Of a stretch of DNA of 32,756 bases, positions 23,581 through 32,476 are shown piece by piece (positions within the stretch are counted from its first letter, which is position 1; each line of letters opens with the position of its first letter). This DNA comes from a bacterium. GTDB lineage: Bacteria > SZUA-182 > DTGQ01. The notes under the pieces are model-generated. The model saw only the letters and a list, made by a program, of their open reading frames with translations, had not been told where the DNA came from and did no database searches. Both the position numbers and the translations under genes were made by a program. The stretch lies in assembly GCA_023512255.1 (NCBI GenBank), contig JAILZY010000035.1:1-32756 (forward strand). Reading direction: 5' to 3'.

Positions 23581-25092
23581 TTATTGAAATCCTCCCTGAT
23601 ACCGGACATTATTAATGAATAGGGTGGGTGAGGCATGGATATTCATAGTCTGAGCCTTGGCCAGATTTTCCCTGAAAAGCTGTAAACTACTTTTGGAGGC
23701 GATCAGCTCTTCTAGTTTCTTTAAGTCAACTCCTGCCTTCTTGGCGCATTCCCTCCAGTCAGTGGTTTTAATGTTCTCGTTTCGAAGTCTTAGATAAGAA
23801 AAAAGTTTTTCTGGAAAATACTTTTGGATCAAAACTTGCCTAAGATCCTCTTCCACCTCCGGCAGGCCGTGAAGACTGGCGAACGAATCGGCTAATTTAT
23901 CTGAGCCCTCTGTTTTTGATTGAGCGATAAAGTAGATCTGAAGGTCAATTTTAGACCCTAATTCAGCCATAATATTATCAAGGGCCTTCTCTGCCCGCAG
24001 GGCAAAGGGACAGTAGCTCATAGCAAAGAGATCAAGCTTAGCCTTCTTACCATCTTTCAGTGCATTTTGAATCGCCTCTCGAAGAGATGGCCGCGGAGGC
24101 TGTGGACTGTTGCTGGTTGAGGCTGCTACTGCTGCCGGTCCATAAATTTGACGTACGGCTTCGGTGATCTTCTCATCAGGAAAATTTTGCGTAACCAGCA
24201 CCTGAATCAGAGCCTTCATGGGCAAGCATTGGCTGCTATTGCACCCAGCCAGATTATGAACAACATTGCCAGCCACAAAGTTATAGAGGGGGAAAAGCTT
24301 TCTAGCCCGATCACTGTAAGTAATCTGGGGTAGAAAAGTCTGGGCTGAACCCTGCTGGTGGCTGCCCATTGAGTTTTGATTTTCAGACAGAACTCGGCCA
24401 GTCACATAGAGAGTTACCTGCGGAGTGTGAGGATTGTCGGTACTGATAATCACTTGCCCCCAGGTTCTTTCTTTCATGCTGGCTGCATCCACGCTTACCT
24501 TGAAAGTTGCCTTCTCGTTTTGTTTTAGGGAAAGGGGCAGTTTTAGGCCAGCAAGATCAATGCTGACAAAATCATAAGGAGAGGTAATAGAGTTTATTTT
24601 CAAAAGATTATTACTTAAGTTGACTACCTCTACGGTCTCGGTCTTTTTCTCTCCGGGTAAGAGCTCTCTGAAATTTACAGTAGTGGGGTTGACATCAACT
24701 TCTACCTTGACCATAGCCATGAGTTCTAGTTTAAATACCGGCGTGTTAGGATCATTTGAATTCACATAGATTGTTTTCGTCTGTTTTCCACGGTAAGATT
24801 TTGAGTGAAAAGTAGCTTTGATTTCTCCGGTTTTTCCTGGGGCGATATCTCTCTCCGAGAGATTGACAGCAGTACACCCTCAGCCACCCTTGACACTCTC
24901 AATTTTCAGGGTCTCCGTACCTGTATTTTTAAACTTGAAGATATGGCTTTTTTCCTGATTCTGATACATCTCTCCGAGATCGTACTTGGTTTCCATAAAC
25001 TCAATTCTGGGTTTGGCCGATGTTAGACCAGGGAGCAGGCAAAGACCAACAAGAGTAAGAAAAAAGCAAAAAAATTTAGATCGTTTTGTCAT
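23581..25092 (-). CDS. Exported DUF1573-thioredoxin fusion, selenoprotein candidate (TGA read as Sec)
   Basis: Read through one TGA (24882-24880), this is a 503-residue protein. It has a signal peptide (FFCFFLTLVGLCLLPGLTSA) and a DUF1573 domain (RIEFMETKYDLGEMYQNQ, then IESVKGG-U-GCTAVNL and IAPGKTGEIKATF). A second Ig-like domain follows (about 115-215), then a region with GCNSSQC. A C-terminal thioredoxin-fold domain has one active-site Cys (LDLFAMSYCPFALRAEKA) and the cis-Pro loop ASPTLFINN. DUF1573 proteins have a conserved CGCT motif, and the TGA replaces its first cysteine, giving UGCT. The frame is intact on both sides. ATG 25092 is preceded by GGTGAT, complementary to 16S rRNA. It probably acts in periplasmic thiol-disulfide chemistry. 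Alternative: a pseudogene with one nonsense codon. Standard gene calling would report two fragments, 25101-24880 and 24765-23581. Confidence 0.82.
24847..24863 (-). promoter_or_regulatory. Bacterial SECIS-like hairpin for the DUF1573 fusion gene
   Basis: After the TGA on the minus strand, ATCTCTC (+17 to +23) pairs perfectly with GAGAGAT (+27 to +33) around the loop GGA. The loop begins 24 bases after the TGA and its first two bases are G. This fits the known spacing and loop rule for bacterial SECIS elements. Confidence 0.72.
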
Positions 25093-25252
25093 GATTATCA
25101 CCTACCTCTTCATTGATTGATAATAAATAGCAATAAATAAGATAAATCAAAAAACAATTATAGTCAAGTCGAGAAAGATTTGTCCAGCGAAAAATGAAAG
25201 GTTGTCTCCATGAATCTTTCACTTTTCGGCAAAAAAGCATAAAAAGTTCGAT

Positions 25253-25306
25253 CTTGAGCTAGCCCAGATGACTAGTTTTCTTGAGTTAGCCTAGATGACT
25301 AATTTT
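25253..25306. repeat. 27-base tandem duplication
   Basis: A 27-base unit beginning CTTGAGCTAGCCCAG occurs at 25253-25279 and 25280-25306 with three mismatches. The second copy runs into the last codons of the DciA-like gene. Confidence 0.9.
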
Positions 25307-25934
25307 TTTCGAGAAAATGCTGATCATGAAGACAGTGTTTGATAAGGATACCCCTTAGAGTCTGCTTTAGCCTATCGTTATTTTTGATTGGGCCAAGCAG
25401 TCTGTCAATTTCTGCCTCCCGCTCAGCGGTAATCTTCGCGGGCTGCTGCTCCGCCTCTACCTTTGATGAAGATGAGAGATTAGGTAAGGGTTTGGGGAAA
25501 ACCCTCTTTAGACGCAACTCAAGGCTGATCGGCTGACTTGCGTTTAGAAACTCATTCACCTTCTTGCTTAACAGGGCTTCAATCTGCTGCAGGGCGACCA
25601 TCCACTTTGGTTCATCAACAGCCACGATAAGTTTGTGGTTTTGAAGGGCAAGCGGCGCAGTGTGCTCTGACAGCTTAGGGCCAACGATTTTTATCCAGTT
25701 TTTTCTTAATGCCTGCCTCTGAATCTGGCTCTCGATAGCTTCCGTTATTCTCTTGTTTTGCAGATAAGGCAGTTTACTTAAGATGCTGGAGATAGCAGGC
25801 GGAAACTCGGAAGGATAATCAGGATCTGCAGGCTCAGGAGGAAGAGCATGATTGCTACCCTGCTGAGAGCCAGCGAGCAGACTTTTTGTGGCTTGATGAG
25901 AGAGATCATGTTTTTTTGGGCTGTCGTGGTTCAT
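25299..25934 (-). CDS. dciA: DUF721/DciA-like protein
   Basis: The 211-residue protein has a central DUF721 domain (about residues 60-135), including LRKNWIKIVGPKLSEHTAPL, KLIVAVDEPKWMVALQQ and LSKKVNEFL. DciA-type proteins help load or operate the replicative helicase DnaB in bacteria lacking DnaC/DnaI. The disordered N-terminal ~45 residues (rich in Ser, Gln, Pro) and the C-terminal ~60 residues are not part of the core. It is not next to gyrase or secA genes as is often seen. The last codons overlap a recent tandem duplication, so the C-terminus may be lineage-specific. The start lacks an obvious ribosome-binding site. Confidence 0.8.
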   Translation of the reverse strand: MNHDSPKKHDLSHQATKSLLAGSQQGSNHALPPEPADPDYPSEFPPAISSILSKLPYLQNKRITEAIESQIQRQALRKNWIKIVGPKLSEHTAPLALQNHKLIVAVDEPKWMVALQQIEALLSKKVNEFLNASQPISLELRLKRVFPKPLPNLSSSSKVEAEQQPAKITAEREAEIDRLLGPIKNNDRLKQTLRGILIKHCLHDQHFLEKN

Positions 25935-26727
25935 GACCGAGAGCTCATATTATTGATCTAAGGTTTGAAAAACCGTGATATTTTATATATTATTTAATTG
26001 GTATAATAATCTAGGCCGAGACATTTTTATACGAGATATTTTTTATAGTTGATATCATAAACCAGCCGAATAATGCAAGAATATAGGTGCGTGAGATAAT
26101 AAAAAAACGCAGTAGATAAGCGATTGAAGGGGGAGTTTTTGAGTCATTGATACTTCAAGAGAGGCTGCCCGGCTTTGACCATTGCCAGATGGGGCGATTT
26201 GGTTTGGTTGGCGTTGATGCCCAGGCCGCCTTTGGCTTTTTGAGTAATACCGGCGGAATACTCAATCAGCCTTTTTGCCTTACTCTGACTCAGGCCATGG
26301 TTTAAGTAAGTAAAAACACTTAAAATAAACAGAATAAGGCACGGCGGCGCCGGGCAACAACTGGGGGGGACTCTTACATACCGCTTTTATAATACACCTT
26401 TAATACACCTTCGTCATTTTAAGCCAAGGCTCAGGATTATCAAGGGCTTCAAATTCCTAATTACTTAAACTTGCTTAAAAATGACGAAAAGCGCGAAAGT
26501 ATAGACAAGATAAAATTATAAAGATATAAATGCAAGAAATATACCAAAAAAGATTTTATATAATGTAATAAACTATTAAATTAAAATTATAAAACTATTT
26601 AAAATTATTAAATATTTTAGTGTATCAATAACCTGTATTATGAAATTTTTTGCAGGATATAGGTATTTTATTTCATAACCGGAATAATTTTTGAGATAGA
26701 CTCATGCTCACAAGAAAAGTAAGATAC
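25935..26727. other. Long AT-rich divergent spacer
   Basis: About 1 kb separates dciA from polX. It contains the open minus-strand stretch at 26144-26386 described separately, an 11-base exact duplication (TAATACACCTT at 26390-26400 and 26401-26411) and a very AT-rich block at 26500-26650. No other gene is supported. Confidence 0.4.
26144..26386 (-). other. Open stretch, possible gene remnant
   Basis: On the minus strand one frame stays open for about 80 codons and ends at TGA 26146-26144. Its last 50 codons read as plausible protein (HGLSQSKAKRLIEYSAGI, then SPHLAMVKAGQPLLKYQ) and are GC-richer than the surroundings. There is no ATG in frame at the beginning and no recognised family. It may be the 3' remnant of a lost gene. 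Confidence 0.2.
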
Positions 26728-26776
26728 TGTGGTATAATAATCGATGGCCGATGTATACTTATAATACCATACCACA
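26728..26776. promoter_or_regulatory. Inverted repeat enclosing two TATAAT boxes
   Basis: TGTGGTAT (26728-26735) and ATACCACA (26769-26776) form an 8-base inverted repeat. TATAAT occurs at 26733-26738 and 26760-26765 inside it. This may be the operator-promoter region for polX-ligA. No good -35 box is spaced correctly to the first TATAAT. Confidence 0.35.
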
Positions 26777-26876
26777 TGGATTGAGCTCTTATGTATATCA
26801 GAGTGATTAGTAGGGATAACACCTTGCAAGAGTTGATTGTAAGGAGAGTGAATGTTTAAAAGTAGTCTAAAAGCGT

Positions 26877-26953
26877 ACTGAGGGCCAACCTAGTGTTTGA
26901 GGCTAGGGCAGTGAGCAGGGATACACGGCGACTCTAAAGCGTTGTGGGGCAAC
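26877..26953 (+). promoter_or_regulatory. Structured leader of polX
   Basis: ACTG (26877-26880) and CAGT (26909-26912) enclose CCTAG (26889-26893) pairing with CTAGG (26903-26907). A second small hairpin is GTTG (26941-26944) with CAAC (26950-26953). The stretch is GC-richer than the flanks and lies 50-120 bases before the polX start. I could not match it to a known riboswitch. Confidence 0.25.
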
Positions 26954-26999
26954 CAATGCTGGAGAGAAAGATCAAAAGAGGGAGGAAGTAAGTTAATAT

Positions 27000-28724
27000 A
27001 TGCCTGTCCACAATGCGGACATTGCCACAGTGTTAAACAGGGTGGCAGATTTGTTGGAAATCGAAGGGGCCAATGTGTTTCGAATTCGGGCCTACCGCAA
27101 TGCTGCTCGCACCATAGCCAGCCTCCCCTGGAGTGTGGCTGAGGTGCTAGCCGAAGGTGAGGATCTGCCCAAACTGCCAGGGATCGGTGAGGATCTGGCT
27201 GGAAAAATCAAAGAGATTGCCACAACAGGCACTCTCTCCCAACTGGAGGAGATCGAGCGCCGCATCCCTGCCGCCTTAACTCAGCTCATGAAAATACCAT
27301 CTCTGGGGCCGAAGCGGGTTCAGGCCATTTACCAGAAACTGAACATCACCACTCTTGACGAATTGGAAAAGGCAGCTAGAGAGGGGAAAATTCGGGCCTT
27401 GTTCGGCTTTGGCCAAAAAACAGAAGAAAAGATCATCGAAGAGATCGAGCAAAAAAAAGAGAAAAAAGAGCGAATCAAGCTGCCGGTGGCCGAAGAGGTG
27501 GCCCAATCAATAGTTAATTACCTGCGCCAGGTGAGCGGGGTGAGTGAGGTGGTTGTAGCTGGAAGCTATCGCCGGCGAAAGGAAGTGGTAGCTGATCTTG
27601 ATATTTTGGCCGTAGCCAGCCAGGATTCTCCCATCATGCAGCGGTTTATCAACTATGAGGATGTAGACAGAGTGGTGGCCAGGGGAGAGACCAAGTCTAC
27701 GGTTTTGCTTCGCTCAGGGCTTCAGGTGGACCTTAGGGTAGTGCCTAAAGAGAGCTACGGCGCTGCCTTGCACTATTTTACCGGCTCATCGACCCACAAT
27801 ATCGCCATCCGCAAGCTTGGCCTTAAGGCTGGTCTGAAGATTAACGAATATGGAATCTTTCGGGCAGAAGAGCGGATCGGTGGCCGGGAGGAGGAGGATG
27901 TTTTCCGCTCAGTCGGCCTGCCTTTCATTGAGCCTGAGTTGCGGGAGGGGCGGGGAGAGATCGAGGCTGCGGCCCGCCACATGCTCCCTCGGCTGATCAG
28001 CTTGGCTGATATCCGAGGGGATCTGCATCTTCATACCACAGCCACTGATGGCCGCTTTAGCCTGGAAGAGATGGTTGAGGCCGCAATCAGGAAAAATTAT
28101 CAGTATGTGGCCATTACTGACCACTCTCGGCATGTGAGTGTGGCTCATGGCCTTGATGCCAGGCAAATTTTGCAGCAAATCGAAGCTATCGACCGCCTGA
28201 ATAAGCGGCTTGAGGGCAAGATTAGGGTACTCAAGGGGGTTGAGCTTGATATTCTGGAAGATGGCTCTTTGGACCTTCCCGATGAGGTCCTGAAACTCCT
28301 TGATCTTACTGTTTGCTCGGTGCACTACAATTTCAATCTGCCTCTTGAGAAGCAAACCGAACGTATTATCCGGGCTATGGACAATCCCTACTTTAATATT
28401 TTGGCTCACCCGACAGGCCGGCTCATTAATGAGCGAAAGCCCTATGAGGTTGACATGGAGCGGCTGATCGAGGCCGCCAGGCAAAGAGGCTGCTTCATGG
28501 AACTGAATGCCCATCCTGATCGGCTGGACCTCAATGACATCCACTGCAAGATGGCCAAAGAGATGGGAGTAAAGATTGCGGTGTCAACGGATGCTCATAA
28601 TTTGACTGATCTTGACTTTATGCGCTATGGGGTAGATCAGGCTCGCCGAGGCTGGCTTGAGCCAGAGGATGTTTTAAATACTCGCGACTGGCCTAAGTTA
28701 CAGCAGTTATTGAAAAGGAGATGA
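27000..28724 (+). CDS. polX: DNA polymerase X with PHP domain
   Basis: The 574-residue enzyme fills short gaps in base-excision repair. The N-terminal part has helix-hairpin-helix motifs (LPKLPGIGEDLAGKI and IPSLGPKRVQAIY), then the polymerase X core with catalytic Asp residues in VVADLDILA and LQVDLRVV. From about residue 335 a PHP domain follows (GDLHLHTTATDG, ITDHSRHVSVAHG, GVELDIL, LAHPTGR, MELNAHPDRLDL, STDAH). All its metal ligands look present, so 3'-5' exonuclease or AP-processing activity is likely. It ends six bases before ligA starts; polymerase and ligase thus form a repair operon. Confidence 0.95.
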   Translation: MPVHNADIATVLNRVADLLEIEGANVFRIRAYRNAARTIASLPWSVAEVLAEGEDLPKLPGIGEDLAGKIKEIATTGTLSQLEEIERRIPAALTQLMKIPSLGPKRVQAIYQKLNITTLDELEKAAREGKIRALFGFGQKTEEKIIEEIEQKKEKKERIKLPVAEEVAQSIVNYLRQVSGVSEVVVAGSYRRRKEVVADLDILAVASQDSPIMQRFINYEDVDRVVARGETKSTVLLRSGLQVDLRVVPKESYGAALHYFTGSSTHNIAIRKLGLKAGLKINEYGIFRAEERIGGREEEDVFRSVGLPFIEPELREGRGEIEAAARHMLPRLISLADIRGDLHLHTTATDGRFSLEEMVEAAIRKNYQYVAITDHSRHVSVAHGLDARQILQQIEAIDRLNKRLEGKIRVLKGVELDILEDGSLDLPDEVLKLLDLTVCSVHYNFNLPLEKQTERIIRAMDNPYFNILAHPTGRLINERKPYEVDMERLIEAARQRGCFMELNAHPDRLDLNDIHCKMAKEMGVKIAVSTDAHNLTDLDFMRYGVDQARRGWLEPEDVLNTRDWPKLQQLLKRR

Positions 28725-28730
28725 TCAGCT

Positions 28731-30788
28731 ATGGCTGAGATGGCTGAAATCAGAGAACCAAAAGATCGGCATGAGGCTGAAGCCGCTATCAGGCAGTTGA
28801 CCGACGAGATCCGCTATCACGACTGGCACTATTATGTCCTTGACAGCCCGGTCATTTCAGATGCAGAGTACGATCAACTTCTAGCCAGACTTCGTGATCT
28901 TGAGCAGCGCTTCCCCGATCTTCGAGACCCTGATTCCCCAACTCAGCGAGTCAGTGGTCAGGTTAGACCAGAGCTTGGCACGGTCAGGCATCCGAGTCCG
29001 ATGCTCAGCCTAAAGTCTGCTTACCAGGAAGATGAGGTCAGGAATTTTGATAAAAATTGCCGCCAGGAGCTTGGCCGGCAGCGGGTTGAGTATGTGGCTG
29101 AGCCCAAATATGATGGTCTGGCCGTTGAGCTCATCTACCGGAACGGGCGCCTTGAGGTAGCCTCAACTAGGGGGGATGGTCAGGTGGGTGAGGATGTTAC
29201 GGCTAACGTCAAAACTATCAGGGAGGTTGTGCCTGTGCTGATTACTGCGCCGGGTGAGATGATCCCCTCATATCTGATCGTGCGGGGTGAGGTTTATATG
29301 CGAAAGGATGAGTTTCAGAGACTTAACCGGCAGCGAGCCGAGGCCGGAGAGAGCCTATTTGCTAACCCTAGGAATGCAGCCGCCGGCTCCCTTCGCCAAT
29401 TGGATTCCGCAATCACGGCCCGAAGACCTCTACATATATTTTTCTATGAGATTATCCAGGTAGAGGGGGTGAGTTTTACAACTCATTGGGAGGTACTAAA
29501 TATCCTCCCCCGCTGGGGGCTTAAGACCGATCTGGCCCATGTGCAGTTGTGCTCTAGCCTTGAAGAGGCCCTTTTGTATCATCGGCAACTTGAGAAGATC
29601 CGGGATGAGCTTGAATATGACCTCGATGGTGTAGTCTTCAAGGTCAATCAGCTTTCAGACCGTGAGCGGCTCGGCTTTCGTACCCGTGATCCGCGATGGG
29701 CCCTGGCCTATAAATTCACTCCTCGGCAGATGACCAGCAGGATCAGGGCGATCAGGGTACAGGTAGGCCGCACTGGCCTGCTCACTCCTGTGGCCGAGCT
29801 CGATCCTGTGCATATCGGCGGTGTTGAAGTCAAAAGCGCCTCACTCCACAACCAGAGCGAGATCGAGCGCAAAGACATCCGGATCGGAGACCGGGTTTTG
29901 GTCGAGCGGGCCGGAGATGTCATCCCTTATGTGGTCAAACCGATCAAGGAAGAGCGCAACGGCTCAGAGCAGGTGTTTCATTTTCCCGAAACCTGCCCAG
30001 TCTGTGGGGCGGCGGTGGTCATGAGTGAAGATAAAAAGGCAGCCATGTGCACCGGCATGACCTGCCCGGCTCAGATCAAAAAGCGGATCGTTCACTTTGC
30101 CTCTAAGCGTGGCATGGACATTGAGGGGCTTGGCGAAAAAATGGCCGAACAACTGGTTGATCAGGGGCTGGTCAGGAGGCTGTCTTCCATTTATCAACTG
30201 CGCCGGCAAGATCTTCTTGCCCTGGAGAGAATGGGAGAAAAGTCGACCGATAATCTCCTTCGGGCTATTTCAGCCAGCAAAAGCCAACCCCTGGACCGTT
30301 TTCTCTACGCTCTTGGCATTCCGCTGGTCGGTGAGCATCTGGCTAGGGTTTTGGCTGAAAACTTTGCCGGACTCGATGAGCTGATGGCAGCCTCAAGGGA
30401 TGATCTGGACAGGATCAGGGAGATCGGCCCAGCAGTAGCTAACAGCATAGCTTCCTTTCTGGCTAACCCTGATAACCGGGCCGTGATCGAAGAGATGCGC
30501 CAGGCAGGTTTATCCTTACCTAATCCTCATTTTAAGCGGAAAGCAGCTGGCAGGCTGCCCCTTTCCGGTCGCACCTTTGTCTTTACCGGCAAACTGGAGC
30601 GATGGACCCGTGAGCAGGCAAAAGCAGTGGTTGAGTCACTGGGCGGCAGAGTTACCGAGCGGGTTAGCGCAGACACTGACTATCTTGTGGCCGGACCAGG
30701 TGCCGGCTCAAAACTTGATGAGGCAAAAAGACGCGGCATACAGATTATTAGCGAGGATGAGCTGGTTAGACTGATTAAGGAACGTTGA
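28731..30788 (+). CDS. ligA: NAD-dependent DNA ligase LigA
   Basis: The 685-residue ligase seals nicks in replication and repair using NAD. It has the N-terminal Ia domain (YHDWHYYVLDSPVISDAEYD), the adenylation site EPKYDGLAVEL (Lys near 126), the OB fold and a four-cysteine zinc finger (CPVCGAA...MCTGMTCPAQ). Helix-hairpin-helix repeats and a C-terminal BRCT domain (GRTFVFTGKLERWTREQA) complete it. Length is normal. GAAAAGGAG precedes the start, inside the end of polX. The first codons are a small tandem duplication (ATGGCTGAGATGGCTGAA), so either Met could initiate. Confidence 0.97.
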   Translation: MAEMAEIREPKDRHEAEAAIRQLTDEIRYHDWHYYVLDSPVISDAEYDQLLARLRDLEQRFPDLRDPDSPTQRVSGQVRPELGTVRHPSPMLSLKSAYQEDEVRNFDKNCRQELGRQRVEYVAEPKYDGLAVELIYRNGRLEVASTRGDGQVGEDVTANVKTIREVVPVLITAPGEMIPSYLIVRGEVYMRKDEFQRLNRQRAEAGESLFANPRNAAAGSLRQLDSAITARRPLHIFFYEIIQVEGVSFTTHWEVLNILPRWGLKTDLAHVQLCSSLEEALLYHRQLEKIRDELEYDLDGVVFKVNQLSDRERLGFRTRDPRWALAYKFTPRQMTSRIRAIRVQVGRTGLLTPVAELDPVHIGGVEVKSASLHNQSEIERKDIRIGDRVLVERAGDVIPYVVKPIKEERNGSEQVFHFPETCPVCGAAVVMSEDKKAAMCTGMTCPAQIKKRIVHFASKRGMDIEGLGEKMAEQLVDQGLVRRLSSIYQLRRQDLLALERMGEKSTDNLLRAISASKSQPLDRFLYALGIPLVGEHLARVLAENFAGLDELMAASRDDLDRIREIGPAVANSIASFLANPDNRAVIEEMRQAGLSLPNPHFKRKAAGRLPLSGRTFVFTGKLERWTREQAKAVVESLGGRVTERVSADTDYLVAGPGAGSKLDEAKRRGIQIISEDELVRLIKER

Positions 30789-30898
30789 AAAAGAAAAAAA
30801 TAGCCTTCTCACTACCCGCCATAGCAAGCTGGATCACAACATTTAGTAAAAGCTTTGGGATTAGCAATGCTCTAGCCTTACTGAGGCTTCGAAATTGA
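30789..30898. other. Convergent spacer between ligA and lysK
   Basis: It holds a weak hairpin, AGCCT (30874-30878) with AGGCT (30884-30888), without a T run. No clear terminator is seen. Confidence 0.3.
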
Positions 30899-32476
30899 TT
30901 ATGCCTCGATTGCTGAGGCCTCGGCCAGCCGCTTTTGGACGAATTCCACGCCAATGGTTTTAACAAACCATCCAGCCCGCGGCCCATGCTCTTTATCGAT
31001 CAGAGCGGTGTAGAATGCCTGAAACACCTCCTTGATGGATAAATCCTTCTCCTGTTGGGCAGCCTCGTAAAATGAGCGGTGAATCTCTTCGGCAGAGATA
31101 TCCTTCTCCTCTTTCTGAGAAAGCATAGTGCTCAGCAGATCAGATAGTTTTCCCAACACCCGGCGTTGGCTAGGGGTGAGAGACTGAACCGACTGAGGGA
31201 TACTCTCAGCTACCGAGAAGCGGTATTCGGCAGGTGCAAAGTGCTCTAGCCAATTGAGGGCATAGCGGCAGCGCTCTTCGAGCTCTTTGGCTGAGGACTC
31301 AGGGATCTGATATCCGCCGCGCTTTAGAATAGCGGAAACCCTTGCAGGATCACCACCGGCAATCTGGACAATGCTGATTAGGTGATTGAAGGGAACTTTA
31401 ATCGGTACAAAGCCGCTGGCCAAAGAAAGCTCCAAGGATCTTGGGTCGCGGTATTTCGCCTGCTCGTTGTCTACCTCGTCGAAGACATTTAACAGTTGAT
31501 TCACCGGGTCAAAATTGATCCGCTGCTTAGGCAGGGCTTTAATGATCAAATAGCGCAGGACGTCTGCCGGGACCACCTTGAGCACATCTTCAATGGCCAC
31601 GACATTTCCCTTGCTGGAGGACATATCGCCCATACCCTCAAGCCGAATCCATTCATAGACAATCGGAAAAGGCGGCTCCTTATGGAATACCCGACGGACG
31701 ATCTCCTGCCCGGTATCGTACGAGCCTCCTTTACTGCCGTGGTCTTTGCCCATCGGCTCAATGTCCACATTGAGGAAGCTCCATCGGGCTGGCCAGTCAA
31801 CCCGCCAGGTTAGCTTACCATGCCCCTGGACTGGCACCCATCCTTGATTCTGGCACTGCTGACAAAGGTAGCCTACCAGCTCCCTTTCCCTGTCCCAGCC
31901 AATGACTTTGGTTTCAGCCATAGAACCACAGCTTTCACAGATAGGAACAAAGGGAGACCAGAATTCGTCTATTTCTTTGCCGGTCAGTCGGAAGAGAATC
32001 TCGGCAATGGTATCTCTGGCCTCAAGGGCCTGGATAATAACCTGGTTATACCGGCCGCCTTTGTAAAGTTCACTGGCACGCAAAACCGTAAGATCGATTT
32101 TTAATTGGCTCATGGAGGCCAAAAAGGGCTCCAGGAAGTGCTCGGCATAGCTTGGGTGCTGATCGCAAGGGCAGGGGATATCACTCAAAGGGTGGCCGAC
32201 AAACTTTTGATACTTTTGCGGATCCAAAAATGGATAGACCTTGCGCAGCGGATCATAATCATCGGCTACATAAAATAGCTTAGCTTTTTTACCCCTCTCC
32301 TGTAGAATACGGTAGATTACATCCGCGGTTAGCACCTCACGCAGGTTACCGATATGAATGCGACCCGAGGGAGTGATTCCAGTAACGATATGATACACAT
32401 GATCTTCGGGGTGAGGCTGAGCAAGAATCTGATCAACTATACGATCTGCCCAATGTTGACTTTTTCTCTCTGGCAT
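30899..32476 (-). CDS. lysK: Class I lysyl-tRNA synthetase
   Basis: The 525-residue enzyme charges tRNA-Lys with lysine. It is the class I, Rossmann-fold form typical of archaea and scattered bacteria, not the common class II LysS. The HIGH-type motif is TPSGRIHIGNLREV and the KMSKS-type motif is MGDMSSSKGN. A zinc-binding pair, CESCG and CQQCQ, sits near residues 175-205. The C-terminal anticodon-binding helical part is present, and length matches the family. Whether the genome also carries a class II enzyme cannot be seen here. AGGAG lies about eleven bases upstream of the start. Confidence 0.96.
   Translation of the reverse strand: MPERKSQHWADRIVDQILAQPHPEDHVYHIVTGITPSGRIHIGNLREVLTADVIYRILQERGKKAKLFYVADDYDPLRKVYPFLDPQKYQKFVGHPLSDIPCPCDQHPSYAEHFLEPFLASMSQLKIDLTVLRASELYKGGRYNQVIIQALEARDTIAEILFRLTGKEIDEFWSPFVPICESCGSMAETKVIGWDRERELVGYLCQQCQNQGWVPVQGHGKLTWRVDWPARWSFLNVDIEPMGKDHGSKGGSYDTGQEIVRRVFHKEPPFPIVYEWIRLEGMGDMSSSKGNVVAIEDVLKVVPADVLRYLIIKALPKQRINFDPVNQLLNVFDEVDNEQAKYRDPRSLELSLASGFVPIKVPFNHLISIVQIAGGDPARVSAILKRGGYQIPESSAKELEERCRYALNWLEHFAPAEYRFSVAESIPQSVQSLTPSQRRVLGKLSDLLSTMLSQKEEKDISAEEIHRSFYEAAQQEKDLSIKEVFQAFYTALIDKEHGPRAGWFVKTIGVEFVQKRLAEASAIEA

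Noticed and set aside
23581-25092. Reassignment of TGA to a sense codon in this organism
   Set aside because: Several genes here (polX, ligA, ABC ATPase, beta-helix protein) end properly at TGA and Trp is encoded by TGG.
24880-25101. Separate 73-residue gene ending at the TGA
   Set aside because: The DUF1573 domain continues directly past the TGA in the same frame, so this and the 24765-23581 frame are one gene.
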